This document shows positions 37,602-46,991 of a stretch of 64,000 bases of DNA, one piece after another (positions within the stretch are counted from its first letter, which is position 1; each line of letters starts with the position of its first letter). Both the position numbers and the translations under genes were made by a program. The stretch is from Methylobacter tundripaludum SV96 (GTDB taxonomy: Bacteria > Pseudomonadota > Gammaproteobacteria > Methylococcales > Methylomonadaceae), in contig NZ_JH109153.1 of assembly GCF_000190755.2 (NCBI RefSeq), forward strand, positions 124,001-188,000, given 5' to 3'. The notes beneath the pieces are model-generated. The model had not been told where the DNA came from and searched no databases. It was given only the letters and a program-made list of their open reading frames with translations.

Positions 37602-39710
37602 TTAGCGAATTGAAAAACGCACTAAACCTGGAACATCTAGAATCAGCGCAACAGAACCATCACCCAAAATAGTTGCACCTGAAACACCTTCCACCCGCCG
37701 GTAATTTGCTTCCAATGATTTAATAACAACCTGTTGTTGGCCCAATAACTCATCTACGAGCAAACAACACAGCTCACCCTGCCCCTCGACGACCACAAGG
37801 ACACCCTCTTTCGACTTGGTCGGATTGCCGGAATGGACATTAAAAATACTGCGCATTCTAATAACGGGTAAATATTCATTGCGTAGGCGAAAAGTTTCCC
37901 CTTTACCGGCAACCTTGTTCAGCATTCTTTCCGTAATATTAATTGATTCGATAATAGAAACTAACGGCACAATGTAGGTCTCATCACCGACGGCGACAGA
38001 CTGACCGTCAAGAATTGCCAACGTTAACGGCAAATGGATTGCTATGGTCGTTCCTTTACCCAGCTCTGAAATAATTTCTATGTTGCCGCCTAATGACTGG
38101 ATATTCCTTCTCACGACATCCATACCCACACCGCGACCGGAAATATCAGTGAGCTGTTCAGCCGTAGAAAAACCCGGCATAAAGATCAATTCAAATATCT
38201 GTTTTTCGGTAAGAAGATTATTTTCTTCAATCAATCCTTTTTCTATGGCCTTTGCTAGCAATTTGTCTTTATCTAATCCGCGACCATCGTCAATAATTTC
38301 TATGACGATGTGCCCACCGCGGTGATACGCCTTCAGCTCTATGGTTCCTGTTTCAGGCTTACCTGCTGCAACCCTGTCCGCCGGCATTTCTATACCATGA
38401 TCCAGACTATTCCTAATTAAATGAACCAGCGGATCATTGATCAGTTCAACAACGGCCTTATCAACTTCGGTATTTTCCCCGACCAGTTTCAGCACAATTT
38501 TTTTATCTAATTTACTGCTAATATCATGCACTAAACGTGGAAAACGGCTAAACACAAAACTAATAGGCAGCATCCGAATATTCATGACGCTTTGTTGTAA
38601 ATCCCGGGTATGCCGTTCTAATTGAGCAAGACCTCTTTTAAGTTGCCCCACCTTATCCATGCTAAAGTTCTCGCCAACTAAACCCAGCATAGATTGTGTA
38701 ATCACAACCTCACCAACCATATTGATTAAAGTATCAATCTTGTCAGTATCTACTCGAATCGAACTGGCTTTTGCCGTGGTTTTTGCCGCTTCATTGTCAG
38801 AATCTTGAGAATCAGGCTTTTTGGTTTCTGTAACCGGCTTAGGTTTGACCTCAACGGATTTTGGGGCAGGATTATTAGGTATGATTACCGGGGTAGGTTC
38901 AGGATCGATTTTTTTTACAACGGGGGGTAATTTTACGGCTTTGGCAAGGGGCTGAATTTCCATTTCACAGTCGCCTTCAACCCAATTAAATATTTCCCTG
39001 ATTTCATCGCCGGAAATATCCCCAACAACTTTTAAATCCCAAGAAATATTGCATTCCTCTGGATCTAATTCATAAAAACCGGGAACATCCTGAATATTAA
39101 CAGTGGTTGTCAATTCACCGAGTTCATTCAACTCTCGAAAGAGTCGGACCGGATCATTACCGGTTTTAAGCAAATCCAAATAAGGGCAAAAAGCTATTTT
39201 CCAGCCCTGCTCTTCTAATTCAACGGATTCTTCTTCATCAACATCAGGAGCATCATTGAAGGAAACCTCTTCACTTGTGAATTCCTGTTCAACAGGAAGC
39301 GCTGGCTCTTCTGCCACCGAACCACCATTAAGCACAACTTCCAATGCTGTTTTGTGTTTTTCTACACTGGCATTATTAACATTCTGTTCATTCTGTATCG
39401 CAGTCAACATCTCTCTGAGACAATCAACGGATCCAAGTAAAACGTCTACTGCAGGTTGGGTTACCTTTCTACGCCCGTCTCGCATTTCATCAAGCAGGGT
39501 TTCCATAATATGAGTGTATTCAGCAACAACAGTAAAACCAAAAGTTCCACTGCCGCCTTTTATCGAATGGGCTCCCCTGAAAATGGTATTGATTATTTCT
39601 GAATCAATATCCCCCATATCGAGCGTTAACAATCCTGACTCCATTGCTTCCAGTCCTTCGAAACATTCTTCAAAAAAGACCTGATGGAATTGTGACATAT
39701 CAATAGACAT
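37602..39710 (-). CDS. cheA: Chemotaxis histidine kinase CheA
   Basis: Central kinase of the pathway, 702 residues. The Hpt domain has the phospho-histidine His48 in GAHSIKGGSGTFGF. An acidic/proline linker and a possible CheY-binding region (about 165-260) come next. The dimerisation domain (about 310-370) is followed by the HATPase domain with the N box LIRNSLDHGIE, DDGRGLD (G1) and GRGVGMDVV (G2). The regulatory CheW-like domain is about 565-702. All catalytic motifs are intact. It is the second gene of the operon after cheY. Confidence 0.96.
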   Translation of the reverse strand: MSIDMSQFHQVFFEECFEGLEAMESGLLTLDMGDIDSEIINTIFRGAHSIKGGSGTFGFTVVAEYTHIMETLLDEMRDGRRKVTQPAVDVLLGSVDCLREMLTAIQNEQNVNNASVEKHKTALEVVLNGGSVAEEPALPVEQEFTSEEVSFNDAPDVDEEESVELEEQGWKIAFCPYLDLLKTGNDPVRLFRELNELGELTTTVNIQDVPGFYELDPEECNISWDLKVVGDISGDEIREIFNWVEGDCEMEIQPLAKAVKLPPVVKKIDPEPTPVIIPNNPAPKSVEVKPKPVTETKKPDSQDSDNEAAKTTAKASSIRVDTDKIDTLINMVGEVVITQSMLGLVGENFSMDKVGQLKRGLAQLERHTRDLQQSVMNIRMLPISFVFSRFPRLVHDISSKLDKKIVLKLVGENTEVDKAVVELINDPLVHLIRNSLDHGIEMPADRVAAGKPETGTIELKAYHRGGHIVIEIIDDGRGLDKDKLLAKAIEKGLIEENNLLTEKQIFELIFMPGFSTAEQLTDISGRGVGMDVVRRNIQSLGGNIEIISELGKGTTIAIHLPLTLAILDGQSVAVGDETYIVPLVSIIESINITERMLNKVAGKGETFRLRNEYLPVIRMRSIFNVHSGNPTKSKEGVLVVVEGQGELCCLLVDELLGQQQVVIKSLEANYRRVEGVSGATILGDGSVALILDVPGLVRFSIR

Positions 39711-39901
39711 AGACTTACCTGTGTGCGCCTAAATTCATTTAAACAAGATTAACCCGAAAACTTTCTTTATTGATCCTTGTCTGGATAAACACCTAAAGCA
39801 TTCATCTAAACATTCAGAATAAAGCCGCATGGGACTGAAATATATCAATAGGCATAGGCTTTCCTGCATGCGATTAACACACTTAGGCACGATAGCATCA
39901 A

Positions 39902-40264
39902 CTAACCCAAAACTTTTAGTAATGTTTTTAATAATTGATCAGGATTGAAAGGTTTAACCATCCACCCTGTTGCACCAGCAGCTTTACCTTCTTGCTTTTT
40001 TTCGATTCCTGACTCTGTCGTCAGCATCAGCATGGGAATAAATTTATAATCTGGGAGTGCCCGTAAATCTCTAATTAAAGTAATCCCGTCTTTATTTGGC
40101 ATGTTGACATCAGTTACTACACAATCAAATTTCCTGGCTTGCGCTTTTTCTAAAGCATCAACTCCATCTACTGCTTCTTCGACATCGTATCCAGCAGCCC
40201 TTAAAGTAAATGAAACCATTTTTCTCATTGAAGCTGAATCGTCAACTGCAAGAATACTTGCCAT
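39902..40264 (-). CDS. cheY: Chemotaxis response regulator CheY
   Basis: A 120-residue single receiver domain with Asp8/Asp9, phospho-acceptor Asp52 (VVTDVNMPNKDG), the threonine in LMLTTES and the lysine in WMVKPFNPDQL. It carries phosphate from CheA to the motor or another output; no flagellar gene is in the window. The start at 40264 was chosen because GGAG lies 9 nt upstream; an ATG 12 bases earlier overlaps that site. It is the first gene of the che operon, with a gap of about 190 bases before cheA. Confidence 0.93.
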   Translation of the reverse strand: MASILAVDDSASMRKMVSFTLRAAGYDVEEAVDGVDALEKAQARKFDCVVTDVNMPNKDGITLIRDLRALPDYKFIPMLMLTTESGIEKKQEGKAAGATGWMVKPFNPDQLLKTLLKVLG

Positions 40265-40412
40265 TGTTTTCTCCATTAATCTCTAATTTTCAAAGCAAAA
40301 CCCCGTACGAATATACAGCGCCCTACATTTAACTGACTAAGTATAGCCTAATTATTTTTCTGTATCGCACTTCTAATCTAGAAACTTATTTCTGCATTTT
40401 CATTGCAGCAAA

Positions 40413-40450
40413 CAAAAAAACACCCCACTAGAGAAAATCCCTAGCAGGGT
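40413..40450 (-). terminator. Terminator after tRNA-Leu
   Basis: On the minus strand, ACCC-TG-CTAG pairs with CTAG-TG-GGGT and a T7 tract follows. It lies just beyond the CCA end of tRNA-Leu and upstream of cheY, so it should end the secG-tRNA transcript. Confidence 0.75.
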
Positions 40451-40456
40451 ATATAT

Positions 40457-40541
40457 TGGTGCCGATGGCCGGATTTGAACCGGCACAACTTTCGTCACCA
40501 CCCCCTCAAGATGGCGTGTCTACCAATTTCACCACATCGGC
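40457..40541 (-). tRNA. tRNA-Leu(GAG)
   Basis: 85 bases including an encoded CCA end (40457-40459). The acceptor stem is GCCGATG/CATCGGC. The D-arm has AAATTGGTAGAC, the anticodon stem CCATC/GGTGG encloses TTGAGGG with anticodon GAG at 40505-40507, and there is a short variable arm and a TTCAAATC T-loop. It follows secG, the same order as secG-leuU in E. coli. Confidence 0.97.
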
Positions 40542-40628
40542 TAAAACATGATTGCAAAGATACTATTTAATACACACTATTTTAATTATTTTCTACAGTG
40601 TATTTACTTGCGTCATAAACAATATTTA

Positions 40629-41039
40629 TTACTTTTCTTCAACTGCCTGTTCAGCTCCGGTAACCGCCGGAGCAGCAACAGGCACTTCTTCAGACTTCGG
40701 GTCAGTCACTGGGGCAGCGCTGCCAGATCCTTTTGCGCCACTCACATCAGGAATGCCAAGCGTATCCTGTTCAACCTTGGGGGCGTTCATTAAGTCGTAA
40801 GCCGCACCCTGCTTACCGTTTAACACTGCAAGCCCCAAGCTGGTCATAAAAAACAAAGTTGCCAGAATTGCTGTGGCTCTAGACAAGAAAGACGCCGCCC
40901 CCTGAGCACCAAAAACAGACCCTGAAGATCCTGTGCCAAAAGCTGCGCCTGCGTCAGCTCCTTTGCCTTGCTGCATTAATACTAATCCAACAACCCCTAA
41001 ACCCAACAGCACATGAACAACAATAATTACCTGATACAT
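40629..41039 (-). CDS. secG: Preprotein translocase subunit SecG
   Basis: Inner-membrane subunit that assists SecYEG protein export. Two membrane helices (about 2-22 and 52-73) flank the conserved [15 protein letters not shown] loop. The C-terminal tail (75-136) is Ala/Pro/Glu-rich and longer than needed for the family. It lies between tpiA and tRNA-Leu in the conserved block. Confidence 0.95.
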   Translation of the reverse strand: MYQVIIVVHVLLGLGVVGLVLMQQGKGADAGAAFGTGSSGSVFGAQGAASFLSRATAILATLFFMTSLGLAVLNGKQGAAYDLMNAPKVEQDTLGIPDVSGAKGSGSAAPVTDPKSEEVPVAAPAVTGAEQAVEEK

Positions 41040-41057
41040 AATAAAGTCTAAACTACT

Positions 41058-41807
41058 CTAAATTGAATGATAAATCTTTAAAAAGGATTCCGCATCCAAC
41101 GAAGCCCCACCAATTAAACCGCCGTCAATATCCGGCATAGCAAACAAGCCTTTTGCATTATCCGGTTTAGCACTACCGCCGTATAAAATTTGTATTTTAT
41201 CGGCAATAGCCTGATCTTTAGCAGCAATGTACTGTCTTATGTACTGATGAACTTCCTGAGCCTGCTCATCAGTCGCTGTTTTTCCTGTCCCTATGGCCCA
41301 AACCGGTTCATAGGCAATCACTGCCGCACTAAAAGCAGCTATACCAGCCAAATTAATAACCGCATCAAGCTGTGTATTAATAACCGCAAAAGTCTGATCT
41401 TGTTCGCGTTGTTCCAGCGTTTCACCTACGCACAGAACGGGAATAATGTTTTGCTCTTGCGCCTGACAAAAACGGGCGGCTACCGATTCATCGGTATCGC
41501 CGTAATAACTGCGTCTTTCAGAGTGTCCTACAAGAGCATATTTGCAATCAAATTCACTTAGCATCGCCGCCGAAACTTCCCCAGTATAAGCACCTGAAGA
41601 TTTATCCGCAACGTTTTGCGCGCCCAACGCCAATGAGGTATTTTTAACTAATTCACTAACTCGGGGTAAATGCACATAAGGTACACATATTGCGATATCC
41701 GCACTATTACCCCCTAATCCGGCAATAATACCTTTTGCAAGCAACTCAGCACTGGCGAGAGTTCCATTCATCTTCCAATTTCCTACAACTAGAGACCGAC
41801 GCATCAC
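41058..41807 (-). CDS. tpiA: Triosephosphate isomerase
   Basis: Interconverts dihydroxyacetone phosphate and glyceraldehyde 3-phosphate. The 249-residue TIM barrel has NWKMNG (Asn10, Lys12), ALVGHSERR (catalytic His), AYEPVWAIGTG (catalytic Glu) and YGGSAKPDN (phosphate loop). It lies between glmM and secG, as in pseudomonads. The start may be the second of two adjacent ATG codons. Confidence 0.97.
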   Translation of the reverse strand: MMRRSLVVGNWKMNGTLASAELLAKGIIAGLGGNSADIAICVPYVHLPRVSELVKNTSLALGAQNVADKSSGAYTGEVSAAMLSEFDCKYALVGHSERRSYYGDTDESVAARFCQAQEQNIIPVLCVGETLEQREQDQTFAVINTQLDAVINLAGIAAFSAAVIAYEPVWAIGTGKTATDEQAQEVHQYIRQYIAAKDQAIADKIQILYGGSAKPDNAKGLFAMPDIDGGLIGGASLDAESFLKIYHSI

Positions 41808-41859
41808 TACTCCTCACATAGAATCAAACCATCTATGATATATATTAATAGCGTTCAAT

Positions 41860-43200
41860 TCAAGCTCCCATTGCCTTCTTAACATCATCAGCTATTTGAT
41901 GCGCGTAATTTTTAACCAACTCTGCCTGTTGACCTTCCACCATTACCCGAATTAATGGCTCTGTTCCCGAAGCTCTAAGCAATACCCGGCCATTATCTCC
42001 CAGCTTCTTCTCGATAGCTTTCACCGCTTTTTGTATGCTCTCATTCTCATCCGGATTTATTTTCTTATCAGTTTTGACGTTTACCAAAACTTGCGGGTAT
42101 TTTTGCATCCCGGATTTCAATTCATGTAAATTCTTACCACTGCTTTGCATTTCCGCCATAATCTGCAAGGCAGCAATAATGCCATCACCCGTTGTTGTTC
42201 TATCAAGACAAATGATATGACCGGAATTTTCGCCACCTAAAATCCCTTGGTGTTCTGTCAGCATTTCCATGACGTACCGGTCGCCCACATTAGCCCTAAG
42301 CAGATTGAGCCCCAACTTCTTCAAGCCATGCTCCATACCCAAATTTGTCATTAAAGTACCTACAACAGGCCCGGACATTAATCCTGCATCCAATCTTGCC
42401 TTGGCAATAATATAAATAAGCTCGTCGCCATCAACTATTTCGCCTTTGTGATCGACCATCACCAATCGGTCGCCATCACCGTCCAAGGCAATACCTAAAT
42501 CGGCACGATAAGATAAAACTGTTGCGGCTAATTTTTCCGGCTTAGTTGCACCACACTCATCATTAATATTAAGTCCGTCCGGCTCCGCCCCAATCGTAAC
42601 GACCTCCGCACCTACTTCGCTAAATACATGCGGCGCTATATGGTAAGTCGCCCCATGAGCGCAATCGATTATGATCCTCATACCGCTAAAATCAAGCCGA
42701 GTCGGCACGCTGGCCTTGCAAAACTCAATATAACGGCCAGGAGCATCAACCAACCGTTTCGCCTTACCCAGCTTTGACGACTCTACCGTTGTCATCGGCG
42801 AATCAATATACTCTTCTATTTTTTGTTCTATTTCATCCGGTAATTTCGTTCCCTGGACCGAGAAAAACTTAACGCCATTATCATAATAGGGATTATGAGA
42901 GGCGCTAATGACAATACCGGCCTGTGCCCTTAAAGTACGCGTTAAATAGGCTATTCCCGGCGTCGGCATAGGCCCTAACAAGCGCGTATCGACGCCCGCA
43001 GCGGTCAACCCTGCCTCTAATGCAGATTCAAACATATAGCCCGAAATGCGCGTGTCTTTACCAACCAGGACAAAACCATGTCCTTCATTCGCAAACACTC
43101 GCCCAGCGGCCCAACCCAGCTTCAAGAAAAAATCCGCTGTTATTGGATGTTCACCCACCTTTCCTCTGATACCATCAGTTCCAAAGTATTTTTTTATCAT
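41860..43200 (-). CDS. glmM: Phosphoglucosamine mutase
   Basis: Converts glucosamine-6-phosphate to glucosamine-1-phosphate for cell-wall and lipopolysaccharide synthesis. The 446 residues have the phosphoserine loop [12 protein letters not shown] (Ser101), the metal loop [19 protein letters not shown] (sugar binding) and [12 protein letters not shown] (phosphate binding). In relatives folP lies between ftsH and glmM; here only a terminator is found between them. Confidence 0.97.
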   Translation of the reverse strand: MIKKYFGTDGIRGKVGEHPITADFFLKLGWAAGRVFANEGHGFVLVGKDTRISGYMFESALEAGLTAAGVDTRLLGPMPTPGIAYLTRTLRAQAGIVISASHNPYYDNGVKFFSVQGTKLPDEIEQKIEEYIDSPMTTVESSKLGKAKRLVDAPGRYIEFCKASVPTRLDFSGMRIIIDCAHGATYHIAPHVFSEVGAEVVTIGAEPDGLNINDECGATKPEKLAATVLSYRADLGIALDGDGDRLVMVDHKGEIVDGDELIYIIAKARLDAGLMSGPVVGTLMTNLGMEHGLKKLGLNLLRANVGDRYVMEMLTEHQGILGGENSGHIICLDRTTTGDGIIAALQIMAEMQSSGKNLHELKSGMQKYPQVLVNVKTDKKINPDENESIQKAVKAIEKKLGDNGRVLLRASGTEPLIRVMVEGQQAELVKNYAHQIADDVKKAMGA

Positions 43201-43274
43201 AGCTCTAAAATCTAAAAACAGGTAAAAGGCTAAAGATAACAGCTTACTGTTTCCGCCTGACCTTTATAAATTAC

Positions 43275-43307
43275 ATAAAAAAAGGAGAGACATTACGCCT
43301 CTCCTTT
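43275..43307 (-). terminator. Intrinsic terminator after ftsH
   Basis: 9-bp arms AAAGGAGAG (43281-43289) and CTCTCCTTT (43299-43307) followed on the minus strand by a T tract. It lies 20 bases after the ftsH stop and before glmM, so ftsH and glmM are probably separate transcripts. Confidence 0.85.
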
Positions 43308-43327
43308 AGTGTCAATTCAGGGAGCCC

Positions 43328-45262
43328 TCAGCTTTGCTCTGCAGTCCCGCCAATTGATTTTTCATTTTTTATATCATCCTTGCTCTTAACATCATCTGTT
43401 ATGACATCACCATGAGAAGATGGGGGCTTATCATCCCAACCTTGCGGAGTCCTTACCGGTTTACGAGCCATCAAATCCTCAATTTGATATTTGTCGATAG
43501 TCTCATACTTCATCAAGGCCTCCGCCATAGCATGAAGAATATCTATGTTCTCTTTCAGAATTGTTTCGGCACGCTCATAATTCCGGTCAATAAAAGAGCG
43601 AATCTCTTCATCAATGGTATGAGAAGTCTCCTCGGCAACCGTTTTATGTTGCGTTACCGACCGTCCCAGGAAGACTTCACCTTCTTCTTCACTGTATGAC
43701 AATGGCCCAAGACGCTGAGAAAAACCCCATTTAGTCACCATGTTTCTGGCCAACTCGGTAGCACGCTCAATATCGTTAGATGCGCCAGTACTCACTTGTT
43801 CCCGACCAAAAACCACTTCCTCGGCAATACGTCCGCCGTACAAACTGGAAATCATACTATCCAATTTTTGTTTGCTGGCACTGTACTGATCTCGCTCAGG
43901 CAAAAACATGGTAATACCCAGCGCACGGCCTCTAGGCATAATGCTAACTTTGTAGACAGGATCATGTTCAGGGACCAGCTTACCGACAATTGCATGCCCT
44001 GCTTCATGATAAGCAGTCATTTTCTTTTCTTTCTCATTCATGACCATAGAGGTTCTTTCAACCCCCATGATCAATTTGTCCTTGGCTTTTTCAAGATCCG
44101 ACATATTAACCACACGCTTATTCATTCTTGCGGCGAATAAAGCGGCTTCATTAATTAAATTAGCCAAATCGGCTCCGGAAAAACCCGGTGTACCTTGCGC
44201 TATATACTTAACCTCAACATCATCGGCAATCGGCACTTTTTTAATATGCACAGCAAGAATCTGCTCACGCCCCCTGACATCCGGCAGGCCTACCGTTACC
44301 TGACGATCAAACCGACCTGGACGCAATAAAGCCTTATCCAATACATCGGGGCGGTTTGTTGCAGCGATAACGATAATACCTTCGTTACCCTCAAAGCCAT
44401 CCATCTCAACCAACAATTGGTTTAATGTCTGCTCACGCTCATCATTACCGCCACCCAAACCGGCGCCGCGCTGACGACCCACTGCATCAATTTCATCTAT
44501 AAAAATAATGCAAGGCGCGTGTTTTTTAGCTTGCTCAAACATGTCACGCACACGGGACGCGCCCACACCGACAAACATTTCAACGAAATCCGAACCGGAA
44601 ATGGTGAAGAACGGCACTTTGGCCTCACCGGCAATAGCTCGGGCCAGCAAGGTTTTTCCTGTTCCCGGAGGACCGATCATCAACGCGCCGCGAGGGATTT
44701 TACCGCCTAATTTTTGGTATTTTGCCGGATCTTTAAGGAAATCGACCATTTCGACGACTTCTTCTTTAGCTTCGTCACAGCCAGCCACATCAGCAAAAGT
44801 CACCTTAATCTGGTCTTCTTCGAGCATTCGGGCTTTGCTTTTACCAAAATTCATTGCGCCGCGACCGCCACCGCCGCCGCCTTGCATTTGCCGCATGAAG
44901 AAAACCCACACAGCAATAAGCAACAACATCGGCCCAAAAGAAACCAGCAACTGCATTAACATAGACGGCTGCTCGGGCGGAACGGCCTTGATTTCGACGC
45001 CATTTGCCAGCAAATCGTCTACTAAATGGGGATCTGAAGGTGCGTAGGTTTTAAATATCTGACCACCCTGCATCTTGCCTTTGATGATATTGTCTTCAAT
45101 CATCACCTGCTGAACCTGGCCTGCTTTTACCGACTCGATAAATTGCGAATAAGACATCGAAGAATCAGTCCTATCATTTTGCGGACCGAAATTATTAAAG
45201 ACCGACATCAATACCACTGCAATGACGACCCATAGGATTATATTTTTCATCATATCGTTCAA
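43328..45262 (-). CDS. ftsH: ATP-dependent zinc metalloprotease FtsH
   Basis: Membrane-anchored AAA+ protease that degrades misfolded membrane proteins and regulators such as sigma-32 and LpxC in E. coli. An N-terminal membrane helix ([15 protein letters not shown]) is followed by a periplasmic domain, then a second helix (about 100-120). The AAA domain has [33 protein letters not shown] and the second region of homology RPGRFDRQV. The zinc site is [10 protein letters not shown] favour the TTG at 45262, with AGGGT 7 nt upstream and a family-like MNDMMKN N-terminus; a GTG start at 45271 is also possible. Confidence 0.96.
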   Translation of the reverse strand: MNDMMKNIILWVVIAVVLMSVFNNFGPQNDRTDSSMSYSQFIESVKAGQVQQVMIEDNIIKGKMQGGQIFKTYAPSDPHLVDDLLANGVEIKAVPPEQPSMLMQLLVSFGPMLLLIAVWVFFMRQMQGGGGGGRGAMNFGKSKARMLEEDQIKVTFADVAGCDEAKEEVVEMVDFLKDPAKYQKLGGKIPRGALMIGPPGTGKTLLARAIAGEAKVPFFTISGSDFVEMFVGVGASRVRDMFEQAKKHAPCIIFIDEIDAVGRQRGAGLGGGNDEREQTLNQLLVEMDGFEGNEGIIVIAATNRPDVLDKALLRPGRFDRQVTVGLPDVRGREQILAVHIKKVPIADDVEVKYIAQGTPGFSGADLANLINEAALFAARMNKRVVNMSDLEKAKDKLIMGVERTSMVMNEKEKKMTAYHEAGHAIVGKLVPEHDPVYKVSIMPRGRALGITMFLPERDQYSASKQKLDSMISSLYGGRIAEEVVFGREQVSTGASNDIERATELARNMVTKWGFSQRLGPLSYSEEEGEVFLGRSVTQHKTVAEETSHTIDEEIRSFIDRNYERAETILKENIDILHAMAEALMKYETIDKYQIEDLMARKPVRTPQGWDDKPPSSHGDVITDDVKSKDDIKNEKSIGGTAEQS

Positions 45263-45425
45263 TTTACACACCCTGGGCCTGAACGGCTCTCGATTTAAAA
45301 ACTAAGTAATTATATCAGGAGTTAACTTTCCTGACTGTCGTTATTTATCTGGATCACCCGTACATGAAAAATACGACTTCATCATACCTGGCACCTCGTT
45401 TCACTGATATTAGGGCCACATAAGA

Positions 45426-46043
45426 TTATTTAAAGCCTTTAGCTAAAATATAAACTTCATTACTTCGCGGTCTTGACGCTTTTGGCTTTCTGATAATCAC
45501 TTTTGTAAAAGACTGCTGAACTTCCTTATGAAAATCCTCAAAACCCGCCCCGTGAAATAGTTTAACCAGAAAAACCCCATCTTTTGCCAACACAGTCTTG
45601 GCCGTCTCCAATGCCAACTCTCCCAAATAAATTGATCGAGGTTGGTCTACGCCCTTATTGCCGCTCATATTGGGCGCCATATCCGACATCACCAGATTAA
45701 TCGGAGCCCCGTCAAGAACAGCGTACAATTGATCCAGAACGGCTTGTTCACGAAAATCGCCCTGAATAAAATCAACACCCTCCAGTGGATCCATCGCTAA
45801 AATATCCAAAGCAATAATTTTGTCTTTTTTCCCGACAATCTGCCGTGCAAACTGAGACCATCCCCCGGGAGCCGCGCCCAAATCAATAATATTCATCCCC
45901 GGCTTAATAAGCTGATCTTTATCCTGAATTTCTTTCAATTTAAAAACCGCACGCGAACGATAACCCTGAGCTTGCGCCATTTTGACGTATTCGTCCTCAA
46001 AATGCTCCTGCATCCAACGACTACTGCTTTTACTTCGTCCCAT
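45426..46043 (-). CDS. rlmE: 23S rRNA 2'-O-methyltransferase RlmE (FtsJ)
   Basis: Methylates U2552 of 23S rRNA late in large-subunit assembly. The 205-residue Rossmann fold has the SAM motif [14 protein letters not shown], the catalytic K-D-K-E set (Lys in [11 protein letters not shown], Asp in MSDMAPN, Lys in LVKLFHG, Glu in SNEVYIL). It lies upstream of ftsH and divergent from yhbY, a conserved arrangement. Confidence 0.96.
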   Translation of the reverse strand: MGRSKSSSRWMQEHFEDEYVKMAQAQGYRSRAVFKLKEIQDKDQLIKPGMNIIDLGAAPGGWSQFARQIVGKKDKIIALDILAMDPLEGVDFIQGDFREQAVLDQLYAVLDGAPINLVMSDMAPNMSGNKGVDQPRSIYLGELALETAKTVLAKDGVFLVKLFHGAGFEDFHKEVQQSFTKVIIRKPKASRPRSNEVYILAKGFK

Positions 46044-46091
46044 AACTGTATTTTAGTGTAAAATTTAGGATTTTGATTTAGGAATTAAAGA

Positions 46092-46358
46092 GTGAACTCT
46101 GCAGACAAGAAAAAACTCCGGGCTCAAGCGCACAGCTTAAAGCCTGTCATTATGATTGGCCAATCAGGACTTACAGCCGCCGTGCTGGCAGAGATTGAAT
46201 TGGCACTTAACAGCCACGAACTGATTAAAGTGCGAATACGCGCTGAAAGGGAAGATCGTAAGCTGATCAGCGAGAAAATCTGCGCTGATACCGGAGCAGA
46301 GCTCATTCAGAGTATTGGGCAAATTGCAGTTATTTACAGATTAAACCCTGATAAATAA
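46092..46358 (+). CDS. yhbY: CRS1/YhbY ribosome-assembly protein
   Basis: An 88-residue RNA-binding CRM-domain protein associated with pre-50S particles. It has LRAQAHSLKPVIMIGQSGLT, containing the G-Q-x-G motif, ELIKVRI and QSIGQIAVIYR. It begins with GTG at 46092 with AAAGAG about 6 nt upstream, and is divergent from rlmE with about 48 bases between them. Confidence 0.92.
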   Translation: MNSADKKKLRAQAHSLKPVIMIGQSGLTAAVLAEIELALNSHELIKVRIRAEREDRKLISEKICADTGAELIQSIGQIAVIYRLNPDK

Positions 46359-46360
46359 AC

Positions 46361-46427
46361 AAGGCCAAAGATACAAGGCGAAAGGCAAAAGGGAATAAAC
46401 ACGCCTCCTTTAGCCTTTCGCCTTTAA
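46361..46427. repeat. GGCGAAA-type palindromic repeat, copy 2
   Basis: AAGGCGAAAGGCAAAAGGG on one side is mirrored by CCTTTAGCCTTTCGCCTTT on the other. It fills the gap between the convergent yhbY and greA genes and could terminate both. Confidence 0.78.
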
Positions 46428-46428
46428 C

Positions 46429-46905
46429 TTAAATATATTCAATCGAAATAATTTCATAATCGACATTGCCGCCCGGCGCTTTAACCGTAACAACATCTTC
46501 AACCTCTTTGCCGATCAAAGCCCTGGCAATTGGCGAGCCGATTGAAATGCGACCTTCCTTGATATTGGCCTCATCTTCGCCAACAATCTGATACGTCACC
46601 TTTCTCTCGGATTCAATATCTTCTATTTCCACTGTCGCGCCAAACACCACCTTCCCATTGGCATCCACCTTGGTAATGTCAATAATTTGCGCATTAGAAA
46701 GTTTACCTTCAATTTCAGAAATACGTCCTTCGGCAAAGCTTTGTTGCTCTTTCGCAGCATGATATTCGGCGTTTTCTTTCAAATCGCCGTGCGCTCTAGC
46801 CGTAGCAATCGATGCAACGATACGCGGACGCACAACCGACTTTAATTCTTCCAATTCGGCACGTAATTTTTCCGCACCTTTGACGGTGAGAGGTACTTTA
46901 TTCAT
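46429..46905 (-). CDS. greA: Transcription elongation factor GreA
   Basis: Rescues backtracked RNA polymerase by stimulating transcript cleavage. The 158-residue length equals E. coli GreA. The N-terminal coiled coil (about 1-75) carries the acidic tip in [15 protein letters not shown], and the C-terminal FKBP-like domain has [18 protein letters not shown]. The ATG at 46905 has GGAG 7 nt upstream; 15 further upstream codons are not family-like. It lies downstream of carB. Confidence 0.97.
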   Translation of the reverse strand: MNKVPLTVKGAEKLRAELEELKSVVRPRIVASIATARAHGDLKENAEYHAAKEQQSFAEGRISEIEGKLSNAQIIDITKVDANGKVVFGATVEIEDIESERKVTYQIVGEDEANIKEGRISIGSPIARALIGKEVEDVVTVKAPGGNVDYEIISIEYI

Positions 46906-46930
46906 TTTAAAACTCCAATAATTATTTTTT

Positions 46931-46991
46931 AGGCGAAAGGCTAAGGGCAAACAGCGAAAGTCGCCGCTCTTTTAGCCTTTAGTCTTTTGCC
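46931..46991. repeat. GGCGAAA-type palindromic repeat, copy 3
   Basis: AGGCGAAAGGCTAAGGGCAA is mirrored by TTTTAGCCTTTAGTCTTTTG, with a GCGAAAGTCGCC part in the loop. It lies in the gap between the carB stop and the greA start. Confidence 0.72.
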
